Positions 8,074 to 16,508 of a stretch of 64,000 nucleotides of DNA are shown here, one piece after another. The position numbers were made by a program, and so were the translations under genes. Source of the DNA: Stutzerimonas stutzeri (lineage in GTDB: Bacteria > Pseudomonadota > Gammaproteobacteria > Pseudomonadales > Pseudomonadaceae); the NCBI RefSeq assembly GCF_000952685.1, contig NZ_JYHV01000013.1, positions 62,001 to 126,000 on the forward strand, given 5' to 3'. The notes under the pieces are model-generated. The model made no database searches. It was not told the origin of the DNA and saw only the letters and a program-made list of their open reading frames with translations. Numbering within the stretch: position 1 is the first letter of the stretch; every line of letters begins with the position of its first letter.

Positions 8074-10647
8074 TCAGACACGCGCTTTCAGGTTGTATAG
8101 CAGGTCCAGCGCCTGACGCGGAGTCATATCATCGGGTTTGATTCGTCCCAATTCTTCGACCACTGGGTGCGGCAGGCTTGCGAACAGGTCGTTCTGCATC
8201 GGTGGTGCGGGCTGGCCAGCGGCTATTTTCGGCGTTTCGTGGGGCAAACTGGTGGTTTCCAGCCGCGACAGATGGTCGCGTGCGCGTTGGATCACGCTGC
8301 CTGGAACGCCCGCCAGCTGCGCCACTGCCAGGCCGTAACTCTGGCTGGCCGGCCCCGGCAGAACGTGGTGGAGAAAGACGATGCGCTCGTTGTGCTCGGT
8401 GGCAGACAGATGCACGTTGGCCACGACCGGTTGGCTTTCCGGTAGCACCGTCAGTTCGAAATAATGAGTCGCGAACAGCGTGAAGGCACGTAAGTGCGCC
8501 AGATGCTCGGCCGCCGCCCAGGCCAGAGACAGGCCGTCGAAGGTGCTGGTGCCGCGACCGACCTCGTCCATCAGAACCAGGCTGCGGTCGCTGGCGTTGT
8601 GCAGGATATTGGCGGTCTCGCTCATCTCCACCATGAAGGTCGAGCGACCGCCGGCCAGATCGTCCGAAGAACCGATACGGGTGAATATGCGGTCGACCAG
8701 CGACAGCTCGCAGGTCTTTGCCGGGACGAAGCTGCCGATCTGGGCGAGCAGGACGATCAGCGCGGTCTGGCGCATGTAGGTGGACTTACCACCCATGTTC
8801 GGTCCGGTGATGATCAGCATGCGAGTGTCATCATCCAGCTCGAGATCGTTGGCAACGAAGGGCGTCTGCAACACTTGCTCGACGACCGGATGGCGGCCTT
8901 GCTCGATCTGCAGACAAGGGTGCTCGACGAAGCGTGGGCGATTGAGGTCAAGCGTCAGGGCGCGTTCGGCCAGGTTGCTCAGGACGTCGAGCTCAGCCAA
9001 CGCCGCGGCGCTTTCCTGTAGCGGTGCCAGGTGGCCGATGAGCCGCTCGAGCAGTTCCTCATAAAGCTGTTTTTCCCGTGCCAGGGCCCTGCTCTTGGCC
9101 GACAGCGCCTTGTCTTCGAATTCCTTCAGTTCCGGGGTGATGAAACGTTCGGCGCCCTTGAGCGTCTGCCGGCGGATGTAATCGGCCGGTGCCGATTCGG
9201 CCTGCTTGCTCGGCAACTCGATGAAGTAGCCGTGCACGCGGTTGTACCCAACCTTGAGATTGGCCAGCCCCGTTCGGGCCTTCTCGCGGACTTCCAGATC
9301 CATCAGATACTGGCCGGCGTTTTCGGATAGCGATTGCAACTCGTCCAGCTCGGCGTCGTAGCCGGTTTTCAGCACGCCGCCGTCGCGGATGACCGCCGGT
9401 GGGTTATCGATGATCGCCTTGGCCAGCAGCTCGGCCAGTTCGGGATAGGTGCGGATGGTGTCGGCCAGCGCGGTAAGGTGCGGCGCTACCAACTCCCGCA
9501 TACCGTCCTGCAACTGTGGCAAGGCGGCCAGGGCATCGCGCAGGCGCGCCAAGTCACGCGGGCGGGCGTTGCGTAGGCCGATTCGCGCGAGAATGCGCTC
9601 TAGATCGCCGATTTCCTTGAGCTGCGGCTGTATCTGTTCGAAGCGGTAATGCTCGAGCAGGCAGGTGATCGAGTCCTGGCGGGCTTCAAGCACACTGCGA
9701 TCGCGCAACGGGCGGTTCAGCCAGCGGCTGAGCAGACGACTGCCCATAGCGGTCTGGCAGCGGTCGACGACTGACTGCAGGGTGTTGTCGCGTCCGCCAC
9801 CAAGATTGATGTCCAGCTCCAGGTTGCGCCGGGTCGCACCGTCAAGGATCACGGTATCGTCGAGACGTTCATGGCGCAGGCTGCGCAAATGGTGCAGAGC
9901 TGTTCGCTGGGTTTCCTTGGCGTAGGTCAGCAGGCAACCGGCGGCGCCGATGGCCAGGGTCAGCTTTTCGCAGCCGAATCCTTTCAGATCCTGAGTCCCG
10001 AACTGCTGGCATAGGCCCTTGAACGCGCTGTCGCGGTCGAAATCCCAAGGCGCGCGCCGGCGCACGCCACGGCGTTTTTCCACCGGCAGGTTGGTGGGCC
10101 AGTCGTCCGGAATCATCAGCTCGGCGGGATTCAGGCGCTCCACCTCTGCCAGCAGGGTTTCCCAGCCGCTGAATTCCTGCACGCTGAAGCGGCCGCTGGT
10201 GATGTCCAGCACCGATAGCCCGAACAATTTTTCGTCGCCGACCACCGCGGCCAGCAGGTTGTCACGGTGCTCGTCGAGCAGCGCTTCGTCGCTGACCGTG
10301 CCTGGCGTGATGATGCGTACCACCTGACGTTCCACCGGTCCCTTGCTGGTCGCGGGGTCGCCAATCTGCTCGCAGATCACCACCGACTCGCCCAGCTTGA
10401 CCAGGCGGCCAAGGTAGCCTTCAGCAGAGTGGAAAGGGATCCCTGCCATGGGGATCGCATTGCCGCCGGACTGGCCTCGAGCGGTGAGGGTGATGTCCAG
10501 CAGTTTCGCGGCCTTCTTGGCGTCTTCGTAGAAGAGCTCGTAGAAGTCGCCCATGCGGTAGAACATCAACTGGTCTGGATGCTCACGCTTGAGCTTCCAG
10601 TATTGCTGCATCATCGGGGTGTGGTGGGACAGGTCTTGTGACGACAT
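8074..10647 (-). CDS. mutS: DNA mismatch repair protein MutS
   Basis: This 857-residue protein recognises mismatches and short loops and starts methyl-directed repair with MutL. The mismatch-contact motif F35-Y-E37 sits in [11 protein letters not shown]. The ATPase domain has the Walker [11 protein letters not shown], then [12 protein letters not shown] and FATHYFELT. The C-terminal tail with [14 protein letters not shown] is the dimer/tetramer helix. The start at 10647 gives [17 protein letters not shown], matching the family length (E. coli has 853); a 24-residue upstream extension is unlikely. No damage is seen in the frame. Confidence 0.97.
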   Translation of the reverse strand: MSSQDLSHHTPMMQQYWKLKREHPDQLMFYRMGDFYELFYEDAKKAAKLLDITLTARGQSGGNAIPMAGIPFHSAEGYLGRLVKLGESVVICEQIGDPATSKGPVERQVVRIITPGTVSDEALLDEHRDNLLAAVVGDEKLFGLSVLDITSGRFSVQEFSGWETLLAEVERLNPAELMIPDDWPTNLPVEKRRGVRRRAPWDFDRDSAFKGLCQQFGTQDLKGFGCEKLTLAIGAAGCLLTYAKETQRTALHHLRSLRHERLDDTVILDGATRRNLELDINLGGGRDNTLQSVVDRCQTAMGSRLLSRWLNRPLRDRSVLEARQDSITCLLEHYRFEQIQPQLKEIGDLERILARIGLRNARPRDLARLRDALAALPQLQDGMRELVAPHLTALADTIRTYPELAELLAKAIIDNPPAVIRDGGVLKTGYDAELDELQSLSENAGQYLMDLEVREKARTGLANLKVGYNRVHGYFIELPSKQAESAPADYIRRQTLKGAERFITPELKEFEDKALSAKSRALAREKQLYEELLERLIGHLAPLQESAAALAELDVLSNLAERALTLDLNRPRFVEHPCLQIEQGRHPVVEQVLQTPFVANDLELDDDTRMLIITGPNMGGKSTYMRQTALIVLLAQIGSFVPAKTCELSLVDRIFTRIGSSDDLAGGRSTFMVEMSETANILHNASDRSLVLMDEVGRGTSTFDGLSLAWAAAEHLAHLRAFTLFATHYFELTVLPESQPVVANVHLSATEHNERIVFLHHVLPGPASQSYGLAVAQLAGVPGSVIQRARDHLSRLETTSLPHETPKIAAGQPAPPMQNDLFASLPHPVVEELGRIKPDDMTPRQALDLLYNLKARV

Positions 10648-10878
10648 ATAGCTCGATACTTGAAGTGGATGCAGAAGTGGCGGCCGTTGTCTGCGCGTCT
10701 CGGCAACTGTTGCGACCATCGGCTGGCAACCCTATTGTGCCGGCTGGATCAAACCGGCAAGGTTAGCATGGGCTGCCGACGTACCGATGCGGCACTTCTC
10801 TGATTGCTTTGGCTGGGTTCTGCTGCTGACAGCAGAGGGGCAGCACCTCCGCCATGTCAAAGTTGCTGTATCGAGCAC

Positions 10879-11341
10879 ATGACAGAACTGACGCAAGCAC
10901 TGGATTCGGCACCCAATTTGATGGTCGTCTCGCTGGTGAACCTCCTTATCGTCGTGACAGTCGTGGTGTGCATTACGAGTTTCTGTCGTGTCTGTCGGTT
11001 CGCCGAGTCGAGCCGCGCTTCAATATTCGAATCGGCGTCGTTTTTGGCGTATGCGGCGCGATCGCGGCGCATACGGTGGAAGTGTGGATATTCGCGTTCG
11101 CCTACTTCTTCGTGCATTGCGCGTCTGGATGGGGCGAACTTTTGGGACAGTTCGGCGGTGGTCTGATGGACTGCGTCTATTTTTCCTTCACGACCGTCAC
11201 CACCCTTGGCTTCGACGATATCCACCCGGTTGGGCCGGTCAGGTTTCTGACCGGGGTCGAGGCGCTGACGGGTTGGTGCTGATTACCTGGACTGCTTCGT
11301 TCCTGTTTCTTGAGATGCAACGGCACTGGGGTAACAGGTGA
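10879..11341 (+). pseudogene. Frameshifted ion-channel gene (two-TM potassium channel-like)
   Basis: Reading from ATG 10879, the first 29 residues give a normal membrane start (NLLIVVTVVV). The reading then jumps frame near 10966 to continue HYEFLSCLS and on through VYFSFTTVTTLGF, and jumps again at about 11272, where one base appears lost in ACGGGTTGG, to finish LVLITWTASFLFLEMQRHWG and stop at 11339-11341. The parts together match an Ion_trans_2-type channel of about 150 residues. The selectivity filter reads TLGFDD instead of the usual TxGFGD or TxGYGD. At least two frameshifts plus this change indicate decay. Sequencing error could explain one lesion but is unlikely to explain all three. 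Confidence 0.78.
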
Positions 11342-11475
11342 GCTTCCGAATGCGCCGCCGAGGCACTGCCATCTGGCGCTGCGCCGAGGCCTGGCTGTTG
11401 TGATGACGGCGGGATGGATCATCGCTCGGCAAGGCCTGTTAATGTACGCATTTCGAATCCGCTGTCGGAGCACTC

Positions 11476-11976
11476 ATGGCGTCTTTGACCGATCTGGCTG
11501 CGAGGCTGGGCGCTGCGCTAGACGCGCAGTCTGCACAGGTGACCACTGCCGAATCCTGCACCGGCGGCGGTATCGCCGAAGCCATCACCCGCATTGCCGG
11601 CAGCTCGGCCTGGTTTGAAGCGGGCTTCGTGACCTACTCCAATACGCAGAAAACCCGTCTGTTGGGAGTGCCGCCCGAGTTGTTCACGCAGGTGGGCGCC
11701 GTCAGTCGCGAAGTCGTCGAGGCCATGGTCCGTGGCGCGCAGCATGCCAGCGAGGCACATTATGGTGTCGCGGTGAGCGGTGTCGCCGGGCCAGGCGGGG
11801 GCTCGCCGGAGAAGCCGGTTGGCACGGTGTGGCTCGCCTGGGCGGCGGGCGAGCAGGTCGTTGCCCGGCGCTTCCAGTTTGACGGCGACCGGCAGGCCGT
11901 ACGCGAGCAGAGCGTGGAGGCCGCGCTCGTCGGATTGATCAGGCTCACGGCGGGAGAAAATCCGCTTCAGGGCTAG
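11476..11976 (+). CDS. pncC: Nicotinamide-nucleotide amidohydrolase (CinA C-terminal family)
   Basis: This 166-residue enzyme is the stand-alone CinA C-terminal domain. It has TTAESCTGGGIAEAIT near residue 25, where the Ser is the proposed nucleophile, then FVTYSNTQKTRLLGV and VSGVAGPGGGSPEKPVGTVW. It deamidates NMN to nicotinate mononucleotide, recycling a by-product of NAD-dependent DNA ligase. GGAGCACTC stands before the ATG. It sits 84 bases before recA, as is usual in pseudomonads, and may share transcripts with it. Confidence 0.93.
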   Translation: MASLTDLAARLGAALDAQSAQVTTAESCTGGGIAEAITRIAGSSAWFEAGFVTYSNTQKTRLLGVPPELFTQVGAVSREVVEAMVRGAQHASEAHYGVAVSGVAGPGGGSPEKPVGTVWLAWAAGEQVVARRFQFDGDRQAVREQSVEAALVGLIRLTAGENPLQG

Positions 11977-12003
11977 GCGCATCATTTTGCCTATGCTCTA
12001 ATA

Positions 12004-12019
12004 CTGTCTACTTATACAG
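12004..12019 (+). promoter_or_regulatory. LexA (SOS) box of recA
   Basis: CTGT at 12004-12007 and ACAG at 12016-12019 flank eight bases (CTACTTAT), giving the 16-bp LexA operator CTGT-N8-ACAG. It lies 42 bases before the recA ATG. A -35-like TTGCCT is at 11987-11992, so the box overlaps the expected -10 region and LexA would block polymerase. Confidence 0.92.
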
Positions 12020-12060
12020 TTGTTGTGGCCTCTGGCCCTCTTGATCAAGTGAGGATTGTA

Positions 12061-13104
12061 ATGGACGAGAACAAGAAGCGCGCCTTGGCTGCTGCCTTGG
12101 GCCAGATCGAAAAGCAGTTCGGTAAAGGCGCGGTCATGCGCATGGGCGATCATGATCGTCAGGCTATTCCTTCCATCTCCACCGGCTCGCTGGGCCTGGA
12201 TATTGCGCTGGGCATCGGTGGTCTGCCGAAAGGGCGAATCGTCGAAATCTATGGACCGGAATCTTCCGGTAAGACCACTCTGACGCTGTCGGTCATTGCC
12301 GAAGCGCAGAAGATGGGGGCGACTTGCGCCTTCGTCGATGCCGAGCATGCGCTCGATCCCGATTACGCCGGCAAGCTCGGTGTCAATGTCGACGACCTGC
12401 TGGTCTCGCAGCCGGATACTGGCGAGCAGGCGCTTGAGATTACCGACATGCTGGTGCGCTCCAATGCGGTCGACGTGATCATCGTCGACTCTGTAGCTGC
12501 CCTGGTACCCAAGGCGGAAATCGAAGGCGAGATGGGTGATACCCATGTGGGGCTGCAGGCGCGTCTGATGTCCCAGGCGCTGCGCAAGATCACCGGTAAC
12601 ATCAAGAACGCCAATTGCCTGGTGATCTTCATTAACCAGATCCGCATGAAGATCGGCGTGATGTTCGGTAGCCCGGAAACCACCACAGGCGGTAACGCGC
12701 TGAAGTTCTACGCCTCGGTTCGTCTCGACATCCGTCGTACCGGTGCGGTGAAGGAAGGTGACGAAGTGGTCGGCAGCGAAACCCGCGTCAAGGTCGTCAA
12801 GAACAAGGTGGCGCCCCCGTTCCGTCAGGCCGAGTTCCAGATTCTCTACGGCAAGGGTATCTACCGCAACGGCGAGGTCATCGACCTTGGTGTGCAACAA
12901 GGCCTGGTCGAGAAGTCCGGCGCCTGGTATGCCTACAAGGGCAACAAGATCGGTCAAGGCAAGGCCAACGCGGCCAAGTTCCTGGAAGAGAACCCCGAAA
13001 TCGGCCGCGAAATCGAGCAGCAGATTCGCGACAAGCTGTTGGTGGTGGCGCCGAATACCAAAGCCAACCCGGTTGCAGAAGATCTGGCCGAAGCCGATCT
13101 CTGA
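12061..13104 (+). CDS. recA: Recombinase RecA
   Basis: This 347-residue ATPase forms filaments on single-stranded DNA, catalyses strand exchange and triggers LexA self-cleavage. Visible motifs are Walker [10 protein letters not shown] (residues 65-73), Walker [13 protein letters not shown], the L1/L2 DNA loops around [14 protein letters not shown] and [20 protein letters not shown], and an acidic tail ending EDLAEADL. The start at 12061 gives [10 protein letters not shown] as in Pseudomonas; an upstream in-frame codon at 12025 would lie next to the LexA box and is not used. recX follows after 5 bases. Confidence 0.98.
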   Translation: MDENKKRALAAALGQIEKQFGKGAVMRMGDHDRQAIPSISTGSLGLDIALGIGGLPKGRIVEIYGPESSGKTTLTLSVIAEAQKMGATCAFVDAEHALDPDYAGKLGVNVDDLLVSQPDTGEQALEITDMLVRSNAVDVIIVDSVAALVPKAEIEGEMGDTHVGLQARLMSQALRKITGNIKNANCLVIFINQIRMKIGVMFGSPETTTGGNALKFYASVRLDIRRTGAVKEGDEVVGSETRVKVVKNKVAPPFRQAEFQILYGKGIYRNGEVIDLGVQQGLVEKSGAWYAYKGNKIGQGKANAAKFLEENPEIGREIEQQIRDKLLVVAPNTKANPVAEDLAEADL

Positions 13105-13109
13105 TCTGC

Positions 13110-13577
13110 ATGCCTGTTGTGCTCGATAGCCCCGCCGCGGTGCGGCGGGCTGCCATGGATCTCCTGGCCCGCCGTGAGCATGGTCGCATCGAACTGAGCC
13201 GCAAGTTGCGCTCACGCGGCGCGCCTGTAGAGCTCATCGAGCCGGCGCTGGATCGGCTGGCTGAGGAAGGCCTGCTCAGCGAAGCACGCTATTTAGAGAG
13301 TTTCGTACGCATGCGCGCCAATGCGGGTTACGGTCCCTTGCGCATCCGTGAGGAGCTGTCCCAGCGCGGCTTGTCCCGTGAGGACATCGAACAGGCCCTG
13401 CGTGATAGCGGTTTCGATTGGAGTGCGCAGCTGCAGGACGTCTGGAGGCGCAAATTTGCTGGCGAATTGCCGAGCGATCAGCGGGAAAGAGCGCGGCAGG
13501 GCCGTTTCCTCAGTTACCGGGGTTACCCGTTGGACCTGATAAGCCGGCTGTTACGGGGTAACTCAGCCGACGACTGA
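13110..13577 (+). CDS. recX: Regulatory protein RecX
   Basis: This 155-residue RecA inhibitor caps and disassembles RecA filaments. Three helical repeats are visible, including [40 protein letters not shown] and [15 protein letters not shown], with KFAGELP and RFLSYRGYP near the end. The ATG at 13110 retains conserved N-terminal residues but has no good ribosome site. A G+C-rich hairpin covers codons 7-14, which should keep translation low relative to recA. It is probably cotranscribed with recA under LexA. Confidence 0.93.
   Translation: MPVVLDSPAAVRRAAMDLLARREHGRIELSRKLRSRGAPVELIEPALDRLAEEGLLSEARYLESFVRMRANAGYGPLRIREELSQRGLSREDIEQALRDSGFDWSAQLQDVWRRKFAGELPSDQRERARQGRFLSYRGYPLDLISRLLRGNSADD
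13129..13150 (+). other. Hairpin at the start of recX
   Basis: GCCCCGCCGC (13129-13138) and GCGGCGGGC (13142-13150) form a 9-bp stem with one bulged C and a 3-base loop GGT. It lies 25 bases after the recA stop and inside the first codons of recX. No T run follows, so it is not a classical terminator. It may reduce read-through or translation of recX. Confidence 0.5.
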
Positions 13578-13634
13578 GGCACTTCATCGGCCGCTTCTCT
13601 CCTTTAGCTAATCCGATAGCCGCACCGGCCCGGT

Positions 13635-14717
13635 TCAGCTCCCCGCGCCCACCCAGTTCTGCGGTTCATTGATGAAATCGGTCAGCTCGCGCAGACGACC
13701 ATGGTCGCGGCCGTTGAACACGAAGCTCAGCCGTGGCAATTGCTGCAGCTCCGGCTCGTCCAGCTCCATCTCGCAGCAAGTTTGCTGCTCGAAGCGGCCT
13801 TTGAGGCGCAAATCGGCGAATTCGCTATCCAAGAACTCCAATGCGGCATCGGTCAGCATATGGTTCATGCGCATGACGAAGCGTTCTTTTATCCAGCGGC
13901 TCGAGTGGAAGTTACTATAGAACCTATCGATCTCTGCGGCGGCATCTTCGGCGTTATCGACCAGCCGCATCAGGCGCATGTCCGTGGGCAGGATGTAGCG
14001 GTTTTCCTCTAGCTGGCGATGAATGAAGCTCAACGCGTCTTTCCAGAATGAGCCGTCGGGCTCGTCCAGCAGCACCACCGGTACCAGCGGGCTCTTGCCG
14101 GTCTGTATCAGTGTCAGCACCTCCAGTGTTTCGTCCAGCGTGCCGAAACCGCCCGGACAAAGCACCAGTGCATCGGCCTCCTTGATAAAGAACAGCTTGC
14201 GCACAAAGAAGAAATGGAACGACAACAGATGGTCGGTGCCGTCTACCGTCGGGTTGGCGTGCTGTTCAAAGGGCAAGGTGATGTTCAGTCCGAGGCTGTT
14301 GTCCGTACCGGCGCCTTCATGCGCCGCCGCCATGATGCCGCCGCCAGCGCCGGTAATGACCATCAGGTCATAGCGCGCCAGCGTTTCCCCGAGTTCTCGT
14401 GCTAGCGCGTATAACGGGTGCTCGATGGGTGTTCGCGCCGAGCCGAAGACCGTGACCTTGCGGCGGCGTTTGAACTGGTCGAGTCGGCTGAATGCGTGTT
14501 CCATCTCACGCATGGTCTGCAGCAGAATCTTGGCATCCCAGCGACTTCGATCGGCCTGAGCCATACGCATGACGGTGACCAGCATTTCACGGTAGAGAGG
14601 GAGGTTTTGGCTGTTGGGTGGGACGACCAGTTCCACCAGCTCATCGAGCTTTTTCGACAGTTCTGCACCGCTGGTCTTGAAATGCCGCGAAAGGTAATCG
14701 TCCGGGTCGAAAGGCAT
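13635..14717 (-). CDS. LOG family protein (TIGR00730-type, large form)
   Basis: This 360-residue protein has the Rossmann-like lysine-decarboxylase/LOG core: VTVFGSARTPIEHPLY, then VITGAGGGIMAAAHEGA and the phosphoribohydrolase motif CPGGFGTLDE. LOG enzymes cleave nucleoside 5'-monophosphates, including cytokinin forms, or act in purine nucleotide salvage (PpnN-like). The N-terminal 95 residues and C-terminal 100 residues are extra compared with short LOG proteins. The ATG at 14717 is preceded by GGGAGA; the upstream 44-residue extension is unlikely. It converges on recX with a 57-base gap. Confidence 0.85.
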   Translation of the reverse strand: MPFDPDDYLSRHFKTSGAELSKKLDELVELVVPPNSQNLPLYREMLVTVMRMAQADRSRWDAKILLQTMREMEHAFSRLDQFKRRRKVTVFGSARTPIEHPLYALARELGETLARYDLMVITGAGGGIMAAAHEGAGTDNSLGLNITLPFEQHANPTVDGTDHLLSFHFFFVRKLFFIKEADALVLCPGGFGTLDETLEVLTLIQTGKSPLVPVVLLDEPDGSFWKDALSFIHRQLEENRYILPTDMRLMRLVDNAEDAAAEIDRFYSNFHSSRWIKERFVMRMNHMLTDAALEFLDSEFADLRLKGRFEQQTCCEMELDEPELQQLPRLSFVFNGRDHGRLRELTDFINEPQNWVGAGS

Positions 14718-14968
14718 ACTACGTCTCCCTTGTATTGAAACTTGCGGCTCTGTGTGGTGCCGCCCTGCGCAAGGTGCTGCCCGTGTGTAAGCGTGTGCCA
14801 GCGGTCCAGAAATGGCGTGAATGGTGTCGCACGACGAACCGTGCGGCACCTATTGCAAGCCTAGCAGCCGCCCATCACCAATAGCGCGCGCTTTCGGCCG
14901 TCGATGCTGAACCGTGAACCCGGGAGCGGCTTCTCGGTTATCGCATGGCTAACGCAAGATTGTCTGGA

Positions 14969-16378
14969 TCAGAGGGCGATGCGATCACCGGGTTCCGGAA
15001 TGTTAGCCTTCCAGTCGAGGCGGTCGTCCAGCGCTTGCTGCAGGGCTCGCATCTTTTCCAGCTCACCGTGTACGAGATAAAGCTCCGGGCGAGCCTGAAA
15101 ATGGCTCGCCCATTCGATCAGTTGCGATTGCCCTGCATGCGCTGAAAAACCGCCGAGCGTATGCACCTGAGCTTTGACCGCGATCCGCTGATGCATCAGC
15201 TTGACGGTCTCGGCACCATCGACGATGGCGCGGCCGAGTGTGCCGCGAGCCTGGAACCCGGGGATAACCACATGGCATTCCTTACGCCAGAGGTTGTGCT
15301 TGAAGTGATGGAGAATCCGCCCGCCGGTACACATGCCGCTGCCGGCGATGATGATCGCGCCACTCTTGAAGCGGTTGATGGCCATTGATTCTTCGGGCGT
15401 CGGCGTGGCCCGGAATATCGGCAGCCATTTCTCGATACGCTGTATCTGCCCGCCGCCGAGTATCTCGGTGGGCGCGGCATCAATATCGAGCTGCTTATGA
15501 AAGAGTGAATAGACAGCGTTCGCGCCGATGGCCATCGGGCTGTCCAGAAACACCGTCTGCTGCGGTACTCGACCCCGCTGATAGAGAAGGCCGAGGTAAT
15601 AGATGAGATCTTGAGTCCGGCCAACGGCGAAGGACGGCATCAATACGTTGCCGCCGTCGCGGTGGGCCTGCTGAAGAATGTTGGCCAGCTCCTCGATGGT
15701 TGTCTCATGGTCACGATGGTCGCGGTCGCCGTAGGTGGATTCCATAAGCACCACATCGGCTTCGCTCAGCGGCGTCGGCGCATGCATCAGTGGTGAGCAG
15801 GCATTACCCAGGTCGCCAGAGAATACCAGGCGGCACCTGCGACCAAAGTCCTCCACGTCGACCTGGACGATAGCCGAGCCGAGGATATGCCCCGCGTCGA
15901 ACAAGGTCACGCTGAGGCCGGGTGCGGCTTCGAAGGTTTCGCCATAGGCATGCGGTTCACGCTGCGCCAGCATGCGTTCGGTATCGACTCGAGTGTAAAG
16001 AGGCTTGATCGGAGGTTTACCCAGGCGCGCGCGCCACTTGTTTTCCCACTCGGCGTCTTTCTCCTGGATATTGGCCGAATCGAGCAACATGAGTTCGACC
16101 AGCTTGCAGGTCGCGTCAGTGGCGTGAATGGGTCCCTTGAAGCCCGCCGCCACCAGTTTGGGCAGCAAGCCGCTGTGGTCGATATGCGCGTGGGACAGCA
16201 CCACCGCATCGAGGGTAGCCGGATCGAAGGTGAATCCCGCTCGATTGCTGTCTTCTTCCTCGTGTCGCCCTTGGTGCATCCCGCAGTCGAGCATCACGCG
16301 CGCGCCTGCGTGGGTTTCGATCAGATAGCAGGATCCGGTGACCTGCCGAATAGCGCCGAGAAAACTGAGCAAAGCCAT
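14969..16378 (-). CDS. MBL-fold beta-CASP nuclease-like protein
   Basis: This 469-residue metallo-beta-lactamase/beta-CASP protein has the zinc motif SHAHIDHSG (H63, H65, D67, H68), DAGHILGSA, FSGDLG and STYGDRDH, followed by the beta-CASP part with LMPSFAVGRTQDLIYYL and GSGMCTGGRILHH. The C-terminal RNA-metabolising segment has LGGFSAHAGQSQLIEW. Relatives are RNA exonucleases or 3'-end processing factors; the bacterial version has an unproven substrate. ATG 16378 follows GAGGAAGG; a 15-residue longer start at 16423 is possible. It is divergent from the phosphoketolase-like gene. Confidence 0.88.
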   Translation of the reverse strand: MALLSFLGAIRQVTGSCYLIETHAGARVMLDCGMHQGRHEEEDSNRAGFTFDPATLDAVVLSHAHIDHSGLLPKLVAAGFKGPIHATDATCKLVELMLLDSANIQEKDAEWENKWRARLGKPPIKPLYTRVDTERMLAQREPHAYGETFEAAPGLSVTLFDAGHILGSAIVQVDVEDFGRRCRLVFSGDLGNACSPLMHAPTPLSEADVVLMESTYGDRDHRDHETTIEELANILQQAHRDGGNVLMPSFAVGRTQDLIYYLGLLYQRGRVPQQTVFLDSPMAIGANAVYSLFHKQLDIDAAPTEILGGGQIQRIEKWLPIFRATPTPEESMAINRFKSGAIIIAGSGMCTGGRILHHFKHNLWRKECHVVIPGFQARGTLGRAIVDGAETVKLMHQRIAVKAQVHTLGGFSAHAGQSQLIEWASHFQARPELYLVHGELEKMRALQQALDDRLDWKANIPEPGDRIAL

Positions 16379-16508
16379 GAGAACCCTTCCTCTGTGTACG
16401 GTTTTGATCAGCATGCCCGTCAATCCGCTTGGCCATCTTGATGTACATCAGCGATGGCCCCGCAGCCGCTGACTAGACTATCGGCACCGCCACTCAACGG
16501 AGCGCTCC

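Noticed and set aside
10819..10836. Small dyad TCTGCTG/CAGCAGA near mutS
   Set aside because: It is a 7-bp stem made of CTG repeats with no T run and no clear position relative to a promoter; probably chance.
11998..13215. 405-codon minus-strand frame opposite recA
   Set aside because: It is a mirror of recA codon bias; recA on the plus strand is certain.
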